NCBI GenBank assembly: GCA_965243625.1
Contig: CBDEVI010000002.1
Coordinates: 2,046,001-2,110,000, forward strand
Direction of reading: 5' to 3'
Origin: JAJECS01 sp965243625
GTDB lineage: Bacteria > Chloroflexota > UBA11872
Length of the DNA: 64,000 nucleotides
Shown piece after piece: positions 1 through 8,564 of this stretch. Every line of letters begins with the position of its first letter. Within the stretch, counting starts at the first letter, position 1. The translations under genes were made by a program, and so were the position numbers. The notes beneath the pieces were generated by a model. That model had not been told where the DNA came from. It ran no database searches and worked only from the letters and a program-made list of their open reading frames with translations.

Positions 1-812
1 TTGTCCGAAATACCGAGTCGTCGCACTTGCTCCCGCACCAAGTCCTGGTCGGGTCCGTCGCCGATGATCGCGAGCTTGGCGTCCGGCTTCTGTGCGGCGA
101 CGAGCGCCCACGCATCGACGAGGTCAAAGACTCCCTTGGCGGCGGCCAAGCGGCCAACCGACACCGCGTCGTATTGCGGTGTTTGCGGGCTCGGGGCAAC
201 GCTGCGGAGGTCCCGCAGATTCACGCCGCAGGCAACCGCGGTGACCCGGCCCATGGGAAATCTGCTGCGACGAAGCTGGCGCGCGGTGGCGCGGGCCACG
301 GCGATGGTGCGGTCCGCGAACAGCGCCGCGAGGAGCAGGGAGACGCGTTGGGCGAACAGGAAGGCAAGCGCGTTGTACCAGGGCGGCCCCCGGCGACGCC
401 AAAACCGCCAGCCCGGCATCATGGGCACCGAGACGGCCAGGCGCGCGCGCCGCCAGCGCCAGAGCTTGAGCATGACGCCGGGCAGGACATCGTAGGGCTG
501 ATCATGCGACGTCACGATGAGATCGGGGCGGAGGCGCCACAGCGATGGCGGAAGAAAGAGGCATACGGTTATTGAGTGCAACGCCAGCCACCAACGGCTG
601 TGGCCGCCGCGCCAGCGGCTGGTGTGCAGTGTCGGTTCGAGCCCCCATTGCCGGCACGAAGCACCGGCCTGGATGCTCCCCATCAGGTGAATGTCGTGGC
701 CGGCCCGCTGCCACTGCTTGGCGATCTCGATGATCCTGACGCACCCGCCGTCGACTTGCTCGCGAACCAAACCGTTCATGATCAGAAGGATTCGCAACGG
801 CGTGGGCACCAC
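1..812 (-). CDS. GT-B glycosyltransferase (group 1 / GT4-like), 3' part cut by window edge
   Basis: This gene runs off the left edge, so only about 270 N-terminal residues are present. I translated the minus strand directly. It starts at a GTG near 812 or the adjacent GTG at 809, giving a hydrophobic first strand (LRILLIMNG) typical of GT-B enzymes. A second-domain entry follows with GRLAAAKG (about residue 219) and IIGDGPD (about 249-255), the donor-sugar-nucleotide half of group 1 transferases. The region between carries Trp/Arg-rich and hydrophobic stretches suggesting membrane association. It probably transfers a sugar onto a lipid-linked or surface glycan. The neighbouring genes (membrane protein, radical SAM, GT2) support a surface polysaccharide locus. 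The catalytic EX7E-type region lies outside the window, so the substrate cannot be guessed. Confidence 0.8.
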   Translation of the reverse strand, partial: MVPTPLRILLIMNGLVREQVDGGCVRIIEIAKQWQRAGHDIHLMGSIQAGASCRQWGLEPTLHTSRWRGGHSRWWLALHSITVCLFLPPSLWRLRPDLIVTSHDQPYDVLPGVMLKLWRWRRARLAVSVPMMPGWRFWRRRGPPWYNALAFLFAQRVSLLLAALFADRTIAVARATARQLRRSRFPMGRVTAVACGVNLRDLRSVAPSPQTPQYDAVSVGRLAAAKGVFDLVDAWALVAAQKPDAKLAIIGDGPDQDLVREQVRRLGISD

Positions 813-1157
813 GGCGGCAAGCGCCGGATGCTACCACCGACGCCGTTCCGTTGCCAGAATCCGCCGAGGCAAAGCCAGGGCAATTTCCGCGATTGGCGGA
901 GACACAAGCGCCATCAATCTACGCTGGAGTTGACGACTATTCTACGCAGGTATTCCCGGAAGTGTGGAGTCTCATTTGCTGCTGACTCTGTCGTTTTCGT
1001 CGCGCATAAACTGCGGCATCTGAGTCATTCATGAGTTGTAGCTAATTCTCGGTGATTGATGGATTGAATCAGCTTAGTCAGTGCGATATAGCCTGAACAT
1101 TTGCCTGAGATGAACCTTCACTCTCATGCCAACGACCTCGTGCAGGCGCGGCCACGG
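813..1157. other. Intergenic stretch, no gene recognised
   Basis: This gap of about 345 bp lies between the start of the glycosyltransferase and the stop of the small membrane protein. From about 930 to 1110 it is visibly more AT-rich than the surrounding coding DNA, as expected for a promoter region of the leftward glycosyltransferase. The overlapping plus-strand reading frames here give Arg/His-rich, low-complexity translations and are not believable genes. I see no tRNA, hairpin terminator or repeat copy. Confidence 0.5.
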
Positions 1158-1880
1158 TCAAAGGAACGCGACCGGTCCGAGCAGCGGACCCAGCACCGTT
1201 GCTGCCGCCGCACCAGCTCCGACGGTTACCGCGGCTATCCGGCCGAAGGGTCTGTTCTCGAGCGACGACCAGGCCACCCGGCCCGCCGCAGCGCCCGCCA
1301 GCAGGGCCACGGTCAGCCCAATCGCCAGGTGAAACGGGGCTTCGCTCGCTTGTGTTCGCCAACGGGCGAGCGCGCCCGCGGAACCGGTGGCCGAAAACGC
1401 GAGATCGATATCGATCGGTGAATCGCCCAGGCGGTCAGTGAGTTGTCCGTCCGGGTAGACATTGCCGAGCGTCGCCCCGACAAATAGCGCCGCCGCGCTG
1501 CCCTCGGACGCCCCGATGCGCAGCCACAGGGTGCCAGGTGATAGATCGATCGGGGCAAACGGGATGCGCGTCGCCTGCAGGTCAGCGCCCACCGGCGCCT
1601 CGAATACCGCCGACCGGAGGGGCGGACCATCCGGCGACCGGAGCAGGTGCGCCTCGGCAGCAGCCGGATGCGGGCCGTTGCTGCGCGTCCAGACGGTCAT
1701 GGTCTCCAACGAGCCGCGTGGCATCTCGATTGTTTGCGTGACCGATCCCACGACGGGGCCGAACTGGAAGTGCGGCTGCCTCGGTTCGGTGGGTGTGGCG
1801 AGCGGCAGGCGATCCAGTCCGACCACGGCTGCCAGGAAGAGCGCCGCGACCGTGCCAGCGAGCCAGGCCGCGGTTTTCAC
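1158..1880 (-). CDS. Membrane-anchored hypothetical protein coupled to large membrane protein
   Basis: The protein has 240 residues if it starts at the GTG at 1880-1878, which overlaps the TGA of the upstream gene as GTGA. Longer in-frame starts exist but lie inside the upstream gene. It has an N-terminal membrane segment (about residues 4-22), a beta-rich outside domain of about 150 residues, and two C-terminal hydrophobic helices (about 183-203 and 215-236). I do not recognise a family. The four-base overlap implies translational coupling, so it most likely works with the 716-residue membrane protein, perhaps as an accessory subunit in glycan assembly. Confidence 0.6.
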   Translation of the reverse strand: MKTAAWLAGTVAALFLAAVVGLDRLPLATPTEPRQPHFQFGPVVGSVTQTIEMPRGSLETMTVWTRSNGPHPAAAEAHLLRSPDGPPLRSAVFEAPVGADLQATRIPFAPIDLSPGTLWLRIGASEGSAAALFVGATLGNVYPDGQLTDRLGDSPIDIDLAFSATGSAGALARWRTQASEAPFHLAIGLTVALLAGAAAGRVAWSSLENRPFGRIAAVTVGAGAAAATVLGPLLGPVAFL

Positions 1881-4027
1881 GGGCGCCCTCGAAATCGCCG
1901 TGGCCGCCGCGGCCACAACGTCCACCCGGCCCACGCGATGAGCCCGGCCCATGTGACGGCGTGACCCGCCACGAGGGCGCGCTGCAAGCCGTATTCCACG
2001 ACCAAGGGGCCATGGGCGCCCGGCGCCAGCCGCACACTGAGCGACCCCTGCGCGGAACGACTCAGGGAGGTTTCGTGGTCCGGCAGATGAGCGGCCCAAA
2101 GAGGATCCCAGTATTCCTGGACGACGATTTCGCGCGGCGTCGGCGGGCCAGGGGGCACATCAATCACGAGCCGGTGCATGCCTTCACGCCGCCACGAAAG
2201 CTCGACCGGCCCTCCGGGGTCCACCTCGTACACCCACGGGTACGGAGGATCGACCGTCCGGTAGCTCTGGAAGTGGCCCTCCGAGAATTCGAGCTCCAGC
2301 CCGTCGGTCTGATGCAACCGCTCAGCTATCGCGCGGGCGTCGGGCGTTCCGGTGGGAAGCAGCACCCGGGCAACGCTGCGAGAGCGGAGGGCGGCGACAA
2401 GCTCCGGAGATTCGCTGATCACGAGGTCTCGCAGACTTTCGCCCATGGCGGTCCATCGATGGACGATGGGCGTCGTGATTGCCGCTATTTCGGGATTGTG
2501 AATGACCAGAGGCTGCGACGCCCACTCGGGGTAGCGGCTGTCCGGGATTATTGCCAAGAAGGTGCGCGACGTTTCGGCGGCGTTGCGCCGGTCGATCTCT
2601 GCCGGCGCGGTGCGAAACGAGGACGGGAAGCGCACCGGCACATTGAGTGCCGACTCGTCGAGCAGGGTCCAATTGAGCGTGGGCAGCACATAGACCACGA
2701 GGCCGACGCCAATCGCGACGGTCTGCATGCTGCCAAAGATCGGGAAGCGGCGAGGCGCGTCGCGCGTGAACACGACGGGGGCGAGGGCAATTCCCGGGAG
2801 ATACGCGAGCGCCAACGGGCCCGAAAGCTTGCCCGGTTCGGTGACGACCCAACCAAACGGCGAATCGGCCATGAGCTCCAAATAAGTTGGGCGGGTCGCG
2901 TCGTGGAAGGTGGCGATTTGAAAGAGCGCCGTGACGCAGCCGAGGACGACCGCATAGCCCAGCACCTGCCGGTGATCCGGCAGGCGCAAAAGCGCCAGCA
3001 CCAACAGTGCCGCGGGAATCAGGGCTGCGAGGCGCCAGCCTGGCAGCGCACCTGGAACGGATGGCTGCTGGAACGTATCCAGCGACCGTTCTCCGATTAG
3101 CGTGAGGGTGTTGGCGACAGATTTGACGGGCCTGGCCACGGGAAGGGATTGGTTGGTCGTCAGGTACACAGGTTCCGTTGCCGAATCGCCAAGACTCGCC
3201 ACGACGAAGGGCACGAGAACGAATGCAGCGAATACCGCATAGCCGACAACGAACACCGCGGCCGTCGTCAGAATCGGGCGGCGAGGGCCAGGCGTCGTCA
3301 CCACGGTGTAGGCCAACCACCCGGCGCCCGCGAGCGCGCCAATTGCCATGTAGTGTGGCGAGGCCGAAATGGCGAACGCGAGAATCGCCGCTGCCGCCAA
3401 CGCTCGCTGCACCCTGGCGCGCAGTGAAGGCGATCGCGTCGCCGATACGAGCAAGCCGAGAAACAGCGGAAGCATGAGCACACTCACCCAGACATGCAAT
3501 TGCTCCGAACGCACCAGGATCCAAGGGTTGAGAATCCAGAAGAGGCCTGCGAGCAGGAGTCCCGCACGTACCGCGACCGGATGCGCGGTGCGCGTTTTCG
3601 GTCCAACGAGCAATCGCGCGCCGAAGTAGCCGGCCAGGAACCCGAGCAAGTGCCAGCTCATCCAGTGGAACTTGCCCGCCACCTCGGTCGAGAGTCCAAA
3701 AGTCCAAACGATGATTCCCCAGGGAGCGTCCGCATAGGTGCGCGACGTGGTGATGAGCGTGGTGCCATTCGACGTGTTCCACGCGCTGACGAACTTTTGG
3801 AGCCATAGTTCTGCGGCAAACGGATACTCCCGGTCGCCAACAATGAGCTCGCCCGGCGTCGCCACGACGCGCCAGGCCACCGCGAAAGCGATCAGCAGAC
3901 CAAGCGCGATCCAGACCATGTCGTGGGCCAAGACGCGCTGCGCACGCGCGGTGGAGGACGCGGCCCCAGACGCCCTGACGCGCCGTCCGAGGGGCATGCC
4001 GGTCAAGCGCTCCGTCCGTTCAGGCAA
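1877..4027 (-). CDS. Large polytopic membrane protein, GT-C/YfhO-like glycosyltransferase candidate
   Basis: This 716-residue protein starts after a short basic cytoplasmic segment. Roughly ten hydrophobic segments fall in residues 35-460, then a soluble domain of about 200 residues, then a final membrane helix and an Arg-rich tail. The pattern of a multi-TM N-terminal half with an acidic DREYPF loop after TM1 (about residues 65-70) and a C-terminal extracytoplasmic domain resembles GT-C fold transferases that use polyprenyl-phosphate sugars. This is an inference from topology; no diagnostic catalytic motif is proven. It lies in a leftward surface-glycan cluster and is coupled through a GTGA overlap to the following small membrane protein. 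Confidence 0.65.
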   Translation of the reverse strand: MPERTERLTGMPLGRRVRASGAASSTARAQRVLAHDMVWIALGLLIAFAVAWRVVATPGELIVGDREYPFAAELWLQKFVSAWNTSNGTTLITTSRTYADAPWGIIVWTFGLSTEVAGKFHWMSWHLLGFLAGYFGARLLVGPKTRTAHPVAVRAGLLLAGLFWILNPWILVRSEQLHVWVSVLMLPLFLGLLVSATRSPSLRARVQRALAAAAILAFAISASPHYMAIGALAGAGWLAYTVVTTPGPRRPILTTAAVFVVGYAVFAAFVLVPFVVASLGDSATEPVYLTTNQSLPVARPVKSVANTLTLIGERSLDTFQQPSVPGALPGWRLAALIPAALLVLALLRLPDHRQVLGYAVVLGCVTALFQIATFHDATRPTYLELMADSPFGWVVTEPGKLSGPLALAYLPGIALAPVVFTRDAPRRFPIFGSMQTVAIGVGLVVYVLPTLNWTLLDESALNVPVRFPSSFRTAPAEIDRRNAAETSRTFLAIIPDSRYPEWASQPLVIHNPEIAAITTPIVHRWTAMGESLRDLVISESPELVAALRSRSVARVLLPTGTPDARAIAERLHQTDGLELEFSEGHFQSYRTVDPPYPWVYEVDPGGPVELSWRREGMHRLVIDVPPGPPTPREIVVQEYWDPLWAAHLPDHETSLSRSAQGSLSVRLAPGAHGPLVVEYGLQRALVAGHAVTWAGLIAWAGWTLWPRRPRRFRGRP

Positions 4028-4096
4028 GCTGGCGCCCAGCGGTGCGTTTGCGTTGGGTCTACGACAGCCGGAAACCTAGCCACCGCACACGGAGGC

Positions 4097-5821
4097 CTAG
4101 CCTCCGGCGATCGCCGGCGCAGCCTCGGGCGCCGAAGGCTCGAGCAGGCGTGCGTCGATTGGCGCGGTTGACCCGCCGGCGGTGAAGAGCCTGGCGGGAA
4201 GCTCGGCGACACCCGTGTCGACCGGTGCGGCGCCGGCGTCGCCGTCCTCCAGCTGCCCCTTCCGAAAGTCGAGCATGTGGCCGACGATGTAGCGCGACCC
4301 GCGCACCACGTAGTAGCGGAAGTGGTCGCGACTCTTGCCCGCGTGCAGCAGCTTGCGGGTCACGTAGCGCGGCGTGAGAAAGCTGGTGTAGAGCGACTGC
4401 ACCAGCCCCATGATCTCCGGCGTGGGAATTGGCGACCGCAGCACGGGCTCTCGCATGTCGTAGCGTTCCCAGTGCTCCGGGCCGTCAAACCGGAGCCAGT
4501 CGTGTTCACGCGCCTGTGCGTAGAGCTGAGTGCCCGGGTAGGGAATGACGATGGTGCCCTGCAGGGTATTGATCCAGCCGCGGTCGAAGGTCTCGCGCGT
4601 GAAGTCGATGGTCCGCTTGGCCTCTTCGAACGTCTCCCATGGGTAGCCGACCATGCACGTCACGTGGGGTTCCAGCCCGGCCTCGCTGGCCCACTTCACC
4701 GACTCCCATTGCTGGCGAACCGTGGTGCCCTTGTTGAGCAGATCGAGGGTGCGCTGATTGGCCGACTCGATGCCGTAGAGAATGAAGCGGAAGTTGCTGT
4801 CGCCCAGCATTTCGTATTCAGCCTGCGACAGGGCATCGGCCCGCATGTTGCAGCCCATCATCAAGACCTTGTGCAGACCACGCTCGCGGAACCCGGTGCA
4901 GAAGTCGGTGAGCCAGCGTCCCGCGGGGAAGGTGCCGGTGTCGTCGAACACCTCTTCGACGCCGAGATCGACGAGCTGCTCCAGCTCGTCGAGATAGTCG
5001 TCAACGGGCCTGACGGACCACGTCGGCAGCATGCTCGTCCAGGAGCAGAAGGTGCACCCGCCGCCGCCGCGCCGCGGCCCGCCGGGCACCCGCCGCCGCC
5101 ACCAGCAGTCGGCGCTGGTTGAGCCGGTGGCCCAGCCGTAGGTGCCCTTCTTCAGAAAGTTGCCGTTGCGATAGGCGTAGAGCTCCCACTTCGCCAGCTG
5201 GCGGTCGATATGCGGACGAACGGCTTCCCGGACCGGCGGATCGGGCTCTTCGCCGGAGTTGACGATCTCGGTCTCGTCATGACGCCAGAACACGCCGCCT
5301 CCAAGGTCGTCGCGACCCTCCAGGAAATCGGCAAGATTCAGGATGGCGAAGTCGAACTGGCCGCCCCGGATCACATAGTCGACGGGGCAAAAGAGAAACG
5401 GCTCTTCGGGAAACGCGGTGACGTGGTCGCCCACCAGCGCAATAGTCATCTCGGGAAATCGCGACTTGAGATCGGCGATTGCGTGGTAAAGCGGTGGCGC
5501 GCTGGGCGTCTTGGTTTCGATCATCATCAGGTCGGGACGCGCCAGCTCGACCTCGCGGCAGTAGGCCTCCCAGTCCCAGCCTTCGGCGATCCCGTCCAGC
5601 CACACCGCCTCGTGGCCATGACGCTGCAGCAGCGTAGCCGCCAGCGCGGGCAACACCGGAAAAATGACGGTGGCGTTGTCGCCGACGAACCGGTTCAACG
5701 CGCCCACGAGCCCGTTGCCCTCGCTGCGGCCCGTCGAAAAGACCTGGTATTGCCGATTCTGACTGAGGAGCGGGATGCCCTTGGCGCTCTCGAACGGCGG
5801 AAAGCTGATGGCAACTCTCAC
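4097..5821 (-). CDS. Cobalamin-binding domain radical SAM protein
   Basis: The protein has 574 residues. The N-terminal part (about 1-200) fits the Rossmann-like B12-binding domain found in class B radical SAM enzymes. The radical SAM core begins near residue 225. The cluster-binding cysteines appear to be C239, C256 and C259, in the context DCWW...GGGGCTFCSW. This CX16CX2C spacing is much wider than the usual CX3CX2C; the CWW...CTFC wording recalls the expanded CX7CX2C loop of some RiPP-associated radical SAM proteins. Later motifs include a Met/Gly-rich MVGYPWET strand. Such enzymes typically methylate or rearrange unreactive carbons; the substrate is unknown. It sits among surface-glycan genes, so a glycan or lipid substrate is possible. 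Confidence 0.85.
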   Translation of the reverse strand: MRVAISFPPFESAKGIPLLSQNRQYQVFSTGRSEGNGLVGALNRFVGDNATVIFPVLPALAATLLQRHGHEAVWLDGIAEGWDWEAYCREVELARPDLMMIETKTPSAPPLYHAIADLKSRFPEMTIALVGDHVTAFPEEPFLFCPVDYVIRGGQFDFAILNLADFLEGRDDLGGGVFWRHDETEIVNSGEEPDPPVREAVRPHIDRQLAKWELYAYRNGNFLKKGTYGWATGSTSADCWWRRRVPGGPRRGGGGCTFCSWTSMLPTWSVRPVDDYLDELEQLVDLGVEEVFDDTGTFPAGRWLTDFCTGFRERGLHKVLMMGCNMRADALSQAEYEMLGDSNFRFILYGIESANQRTLDLLNKGTTVRQQWESVKWASEAGLEPHVTCMVGYPWETFEEAKRTIDFTRETFDRGWINTLQGTIVIPYPGTQLYAQAREHDWLRFDGPEHWERYDMREPVLRSPIPTPEIMGLVQSLYTSFLTPRYVTRKLLHAGKSRDHFRYYVVRGSRYIVGHMLDFRKGQLEDGDAGAAPVDTGVAELPARLFTAGGSTAPIDARLLEPSAPEAAPAIAGG

Positions 5822-5922
5822 GCGGGTTTATCGTTCCAAAGGTGGTGAAGCGGCAGCATCAATGGACTGGCGACAAGCTTGTTCCGCCGCGCAACACGTC
5901 GGCTTTATGATTCTAGAACACC

Positions 5923-6963
5923 ATGGGTGACTCCGAACCCCCGCCCCAAGCGCCGATTGCAGACGGTCACGGACGCCAGGCGCCGCCTGCGTCAGCGTTC
6001 GTGGACGTGTCCATCGTCATCGTCGCGGCGCGCCGGACCGCCTATCTCGACGAGGCGCTGGCGGCCATCGCGCGCCTGAAACGTCCGCCTCGGGAGACGA
6101 TCGTGGTCCTCGACGAGGAGCCAGCGGGCGATCTGGGTTCGGCCCGGTGCATCGTGAGTGGCCCAACCGGTCCGGCGCAAAAGCGAGACATGGGTGCGGC
6201 AGCCGCCACTGCAGCGTGGCTGGCGTTCCTCGATGACGACGCGTATCCCGCCCCCGGCTGGCTCGAAGCGTCCGCGCCCCACTTCGAGGATCCGACCGTG
6301 TCGGCGGTCGGGGGTCCGGGCATCACCCCGCCCCACGACGGATTTCGCGCGCAGGTATCCGGGTGGACCTACGCGTCATGGATCATGTCCGGCCCCACGC
6401 GCTTCCGCTATGTGCCGGGTCGGCGCCGCGCCGTGGACGACTATCCGTCGATGAATCTCATGGTGCGACGCTCGGTGTTCGAGGCCGTTGGCGGGTTCGA
6501 CAGCGCCTTCTATCCGGGGGAGGACACCAAGCTGTGCCTGGAGATCGTTCGCCGCGGCGGCGGCATCGTGTATGAGCCCGGCGCACTGGTCTTTCACCAT
6601 CGGCGGCCGGTGATGCGCGCTCACCTGCGGCAGATCGCGCACTACGGGCGGCATCGCGGCTATTTCGCCCGCGTATTTCCGGAAACGTCGCGCCGACTCC
6701 AATACTTCATCCCCAGCCTGTGGCTGCTGTGGCTGGTCATCGCCGCGCTGGCGTCTATCTGGGTTGAGCCGATTCGGTGGATGTTGCTTGGCAGTCTCGC
6801 CGTATACGCCGCAGCGGTGGTGGCAAGCGCGCTACACGCGACGCGCGGCTCGGGCAGTGCCGGAATCGGAGCGGCAGTTGCTCCCGCGATTGTCGCCAGC
6901 CACCTCTGCTATGGCTGGCACTTCTTGGGCGGTTTGCTGCGGCCGAGGCCGCCATCGTCTTAG
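5923..6963 (+). CDS. Family 2 glycosyltransferase with C-terminal membrane segments
   Basis: The protein has 346 residues. A GT-A fold starts after a disordered, Pro-rich leader of about 28 residues, with the strand VDVSIVIVAARR. FLDDDAYP (about residues 103-110) is the DXD-type metal and nucleotide-sugar site, and GGFDSAFYPGEDTKLCLEI is the acceptor-side GGF/ED motif of GT2 enzymes. The last 80 residues form two or three hydrophobic helices, so the protein is probably held at the inner membrane. It is transcribed divergently from the radical SAM gene across about 100 bp. Likely role: addition of a sugar during surface polysaccharide or glycolipid synthesis. Confidence 0.88.
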   Translation: MGDSEPPPQAPIADGHGRQAPPASAFVDVSIVIVAARRTAYLDEALAAIARLKRPPRETIVVLDEEPAGDLGSARCIVSGPTGPAQKRDMGAAAATAAWLAFLDDDAYPAPGWLEASAPHFEDPTVSAVGGPGITPPHDGFRAQVSGWTYASWIMSGPTRFRYVPGRRRAVDDYPSMNLMVRRSVFEAVGGFDSAFYPGEDTKLCLEIVRRGGGIVYEPGALVFHHRRPVMRAHLRQIAHYGRHRGYFARVFPETSRRLQYFIPSLWLLWLVIAALASIWVEPIRWMLLGSLAVYAAAVVASALHATRGSGSAGIGAAVAPAIVASHLCYGWHFLGGLLRPRPPSS

Positions 6964-7033
6964 CCGGTTTTCCATCTGATGGGATAGGGCGAACGATGCG
7001 GCGCATCGTAGCCGTCGCCGCCGGGACCTCGAG

Positions 7034-7738
7034 TCACGCGTCCACACTGGCCCGAGTTTCGGTGAGCACCATATCGACGACGCGGCGCAGGGCCTCTTCG
7101 CGCGTGTCCCCCTCCAGCCGCCGGAGGCGATAGAGATCGAGCTGCCGGTCGGCCCCTGATCCCTCGCGAATGATGGTGCGCGCGTGGCGCAGCTCGGCCT
7201 CGCAGCCAAGCGCGCGGGCGTCGTCGGCCAGGTCCTCCACGAGCTCGTCGGTTAAATCGCTGATGTCCTTCCGGCCGCCGCCGCGCTCGTCCCCAAAGAA
7301 GGCGAGGACGCCGTAGCGCTGGGCCAGCCATCGGTTCTCGGCAATGATCTCGGTCGGCGGCTCCGGGGGCAGCGCCCCGTCCCGGTGCTGGCGGAGCAAT
7401 CGCCGGACCAGCGATGCGTAGATGGCCACGATGCACATCGCGTCGTCGATGCGCGTGCAGACGTCGCAGATGCGCATCTCGATGGTGGGATGGGCATGGG
7501 AGGGGCGAATGTCCCACCACAGCTCGCTGCCGTCGGTGATGAAGTCCATGCGCCGATAGTCGGCCACCAGCCGGTCATACTCGGCACGCGACCACAGGGG
7601 GCCGGGCAGGCTGGTCCGCGGCAAGTTGCCCACCAGATTCAGGCGGTAGGACTTGAAGCCGGTGTCGTGGCCTCCGTTGAACGGCGAGTTGGTGGAGAGT
7701 GCGTGGATCAGCGGCAGGTAGCGCCGCGCGGCGGTCAT
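7034..7738 (-). CDS. Glutamate-cysteine ligase-like (GCS2/YbdK family), C-terminal part
   Basis: This ORF carries the C-terminal two thirds of the carboxylate-amine ligase family 2 (GCS2) fold. It begins MTAARRYLPLIHALS and continues into NSPFNGGHDTGFKSYR, which matches the conserved middle of YbdK-type enzymes. The N-terminal third (7738-8199) is in another frame. The upstream ORF stops at TGA 7740-7738 and this one has ATG at 7738-7736, making TGATG. Restoring one base in the CCC run near 7753 would join the two into one protein of about 386 residues, the usual family length. Either this is a frameshift (true or sequencing error) or a coupled split gene. The intact enzyme would make gamma-glutamylcysteine or a similar amide. 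Confidence 0.7.
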   Translation of the reverse strand: MTAARRYLPLIHALSTNSPFNGGHDTGFKSYRLNLVGNLPRTSLPGPLWSRAEYDRLVADYRRMDFITDGSELWWDIRPSHAHPTIEMRICDVCTRIDDAMCIVAIYASLVRRLLRQHRDGALPPEPPTEIIAENRWLAQRYGVLAFFGDERGGGRKDISDLTDELVEDLADDARALGCEAELRHARTIIREGSGADRQLDLYRLRRLEGDTREEALRRVVDMVLTETRASVDA

Positions 7739-8199
7739 CACACGAACCCGCGCATCGGGTCGCCAAATCCCGCGTGGATGTGCATGCCGCCGATCAAGAA
7801 CCGCCGCACGCTCTCCTGATACGTCGTGGTGAATCGCTCGTAGCGCTCGCGCGGGGTGGTGGCCTGCGCCCTCCATGCCGCGAAGGGATGGGTGGAGGCG
7901 GCCATCACCGCCGCTCCATAGGTCTCAGCCGCTTGGGTGACGACGCGGCGGGTCTCCAGCAGGGCGGCGCGAACCTCGGCCACCGTCGCGCACACCCGGG
8001 AGATGGCCTCGACCTGCGTGCGCAGCAGTTCCCGCGAAATCTCGTGCGGCCCACTGTGCGCCGCGGCGGTTTCAAAAATGCGAACGTCAGGGTCGGCGAG
8101 GAGGTCGCGCGAGGCGGGATCGACGAGAAAGAACTCCTCCTCGATCCCGAGCGTGATCGCCAGGTCGTCTTGGTCCTCGCTGCCCGTCTGGGACTGCAT
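7738..8199 (-). CDS. Glutamate-cysteine ligase-like (GCS2/YbdK family), N-terminal part
   Basis: This 153-residue ORF holds the start of a GCS2-family enzyme: TLGIEEEFFLVDP (about residues 16-28) is the conserved ATP/Mg glutamate-binding entry, and GGMHIHAGFGDP near the end is the GMHVHVGV motif. It then stops, and the continuation is in the next frame beginning at 7738. The ORF alone cannot form a complete ligase because the ATP-grasp-like core is split. The homology therefore runs across both ORFs and I treat them as one interrupted gene spanning 7034-8199. Confidence 0.75.
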   Translation of the reverse strand: MQSQTGSEDQDDLAITLGIEEEFFLVDPASRDLLADPDVRIFETAAAHSGPHEISRELLRTQVEAISRVCATVAEVRAALLETRRVVTQAAETYGAAVMAASTHPFAAWRAQATTPRERYERFTTTYQESVRRFLIGGMHIHAGFGDPMRGFV

Positions 8200-8564
8200 C
8201 GCTAGCTCGATCCTTCCATCGTCGGCACTGGCGCCAGCATAGCCAGCGGCTTCAGGACCATCGCTTGACGGCGGCGGTCAGTACGTCGCGGGCATTTGCA
8301 GGATCCGGTCGGACGAAGGCCGATCGAAGGAATCCCACCAGCCTCGAGATTTAGTGAAGGGTGGATTCCCGCGTTCGGCGACCATTGCGAAACGCGGTCA
8401 AGCTTGAGGATGACCGGGCGAACCTTGTCCGCCCCCAGGCTCGATGACGGGTGGATTCCCGCCTTCGCGGGAATGACGAAAGGGGGCGACGAGGTCACGG
8501 CAGGGATCGCCATGCCAGCCTTCACCTCACGGCGAAGCGGAGCCGGAACGGGGTGATCGCCGGA
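8200..8564. other. Repeat-filled intergenic region
   Basis: No gene is seen in these 365 bp. The stretch contains a partial repeat copy near 8340-8395 (GTGAAGGGTGGATTCCCGCG...) and a fuller copy at about 8381-8485. The latter ends in the perfect hairpin ATTCCCGC-CTTC-GCGGGAAT at 8455-8474. The ORF crossing it on either strand is repeat-derived. Confidence 0.7.
8381..8485 (+). repeat. Dispersed ~100-bp palindromic repeat, copy 1
   Basis: It shares with copies at about 30001, 32661, 48001 and 55457 the order: TTGCGAAA/CC start, GGATGACCGGGCGAAC, TGTCCGCCCCCAGG, GATGACGGGTGGATTCCC, hairpin, GAATGACGAA. The terminal hairpin is at 8455-8474. Neisserial dRS3 elements have a similar ATTCCC-N8-GGGAAT core; relationship by descent is not claimed. 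Confidence 0.8.

Noticed and set aside
813..1157. Small plus-strand frames next to the left-edge glycosyltransferase
   Set aside because: Translations are Arg/His/Gln-rich and show no start signal.
1793..3100. Plus-strand frame of 435 codons
   Set aside because: Antisense to the membrane protein at 1877-4027, whose hydrophobic pattern is convincing.
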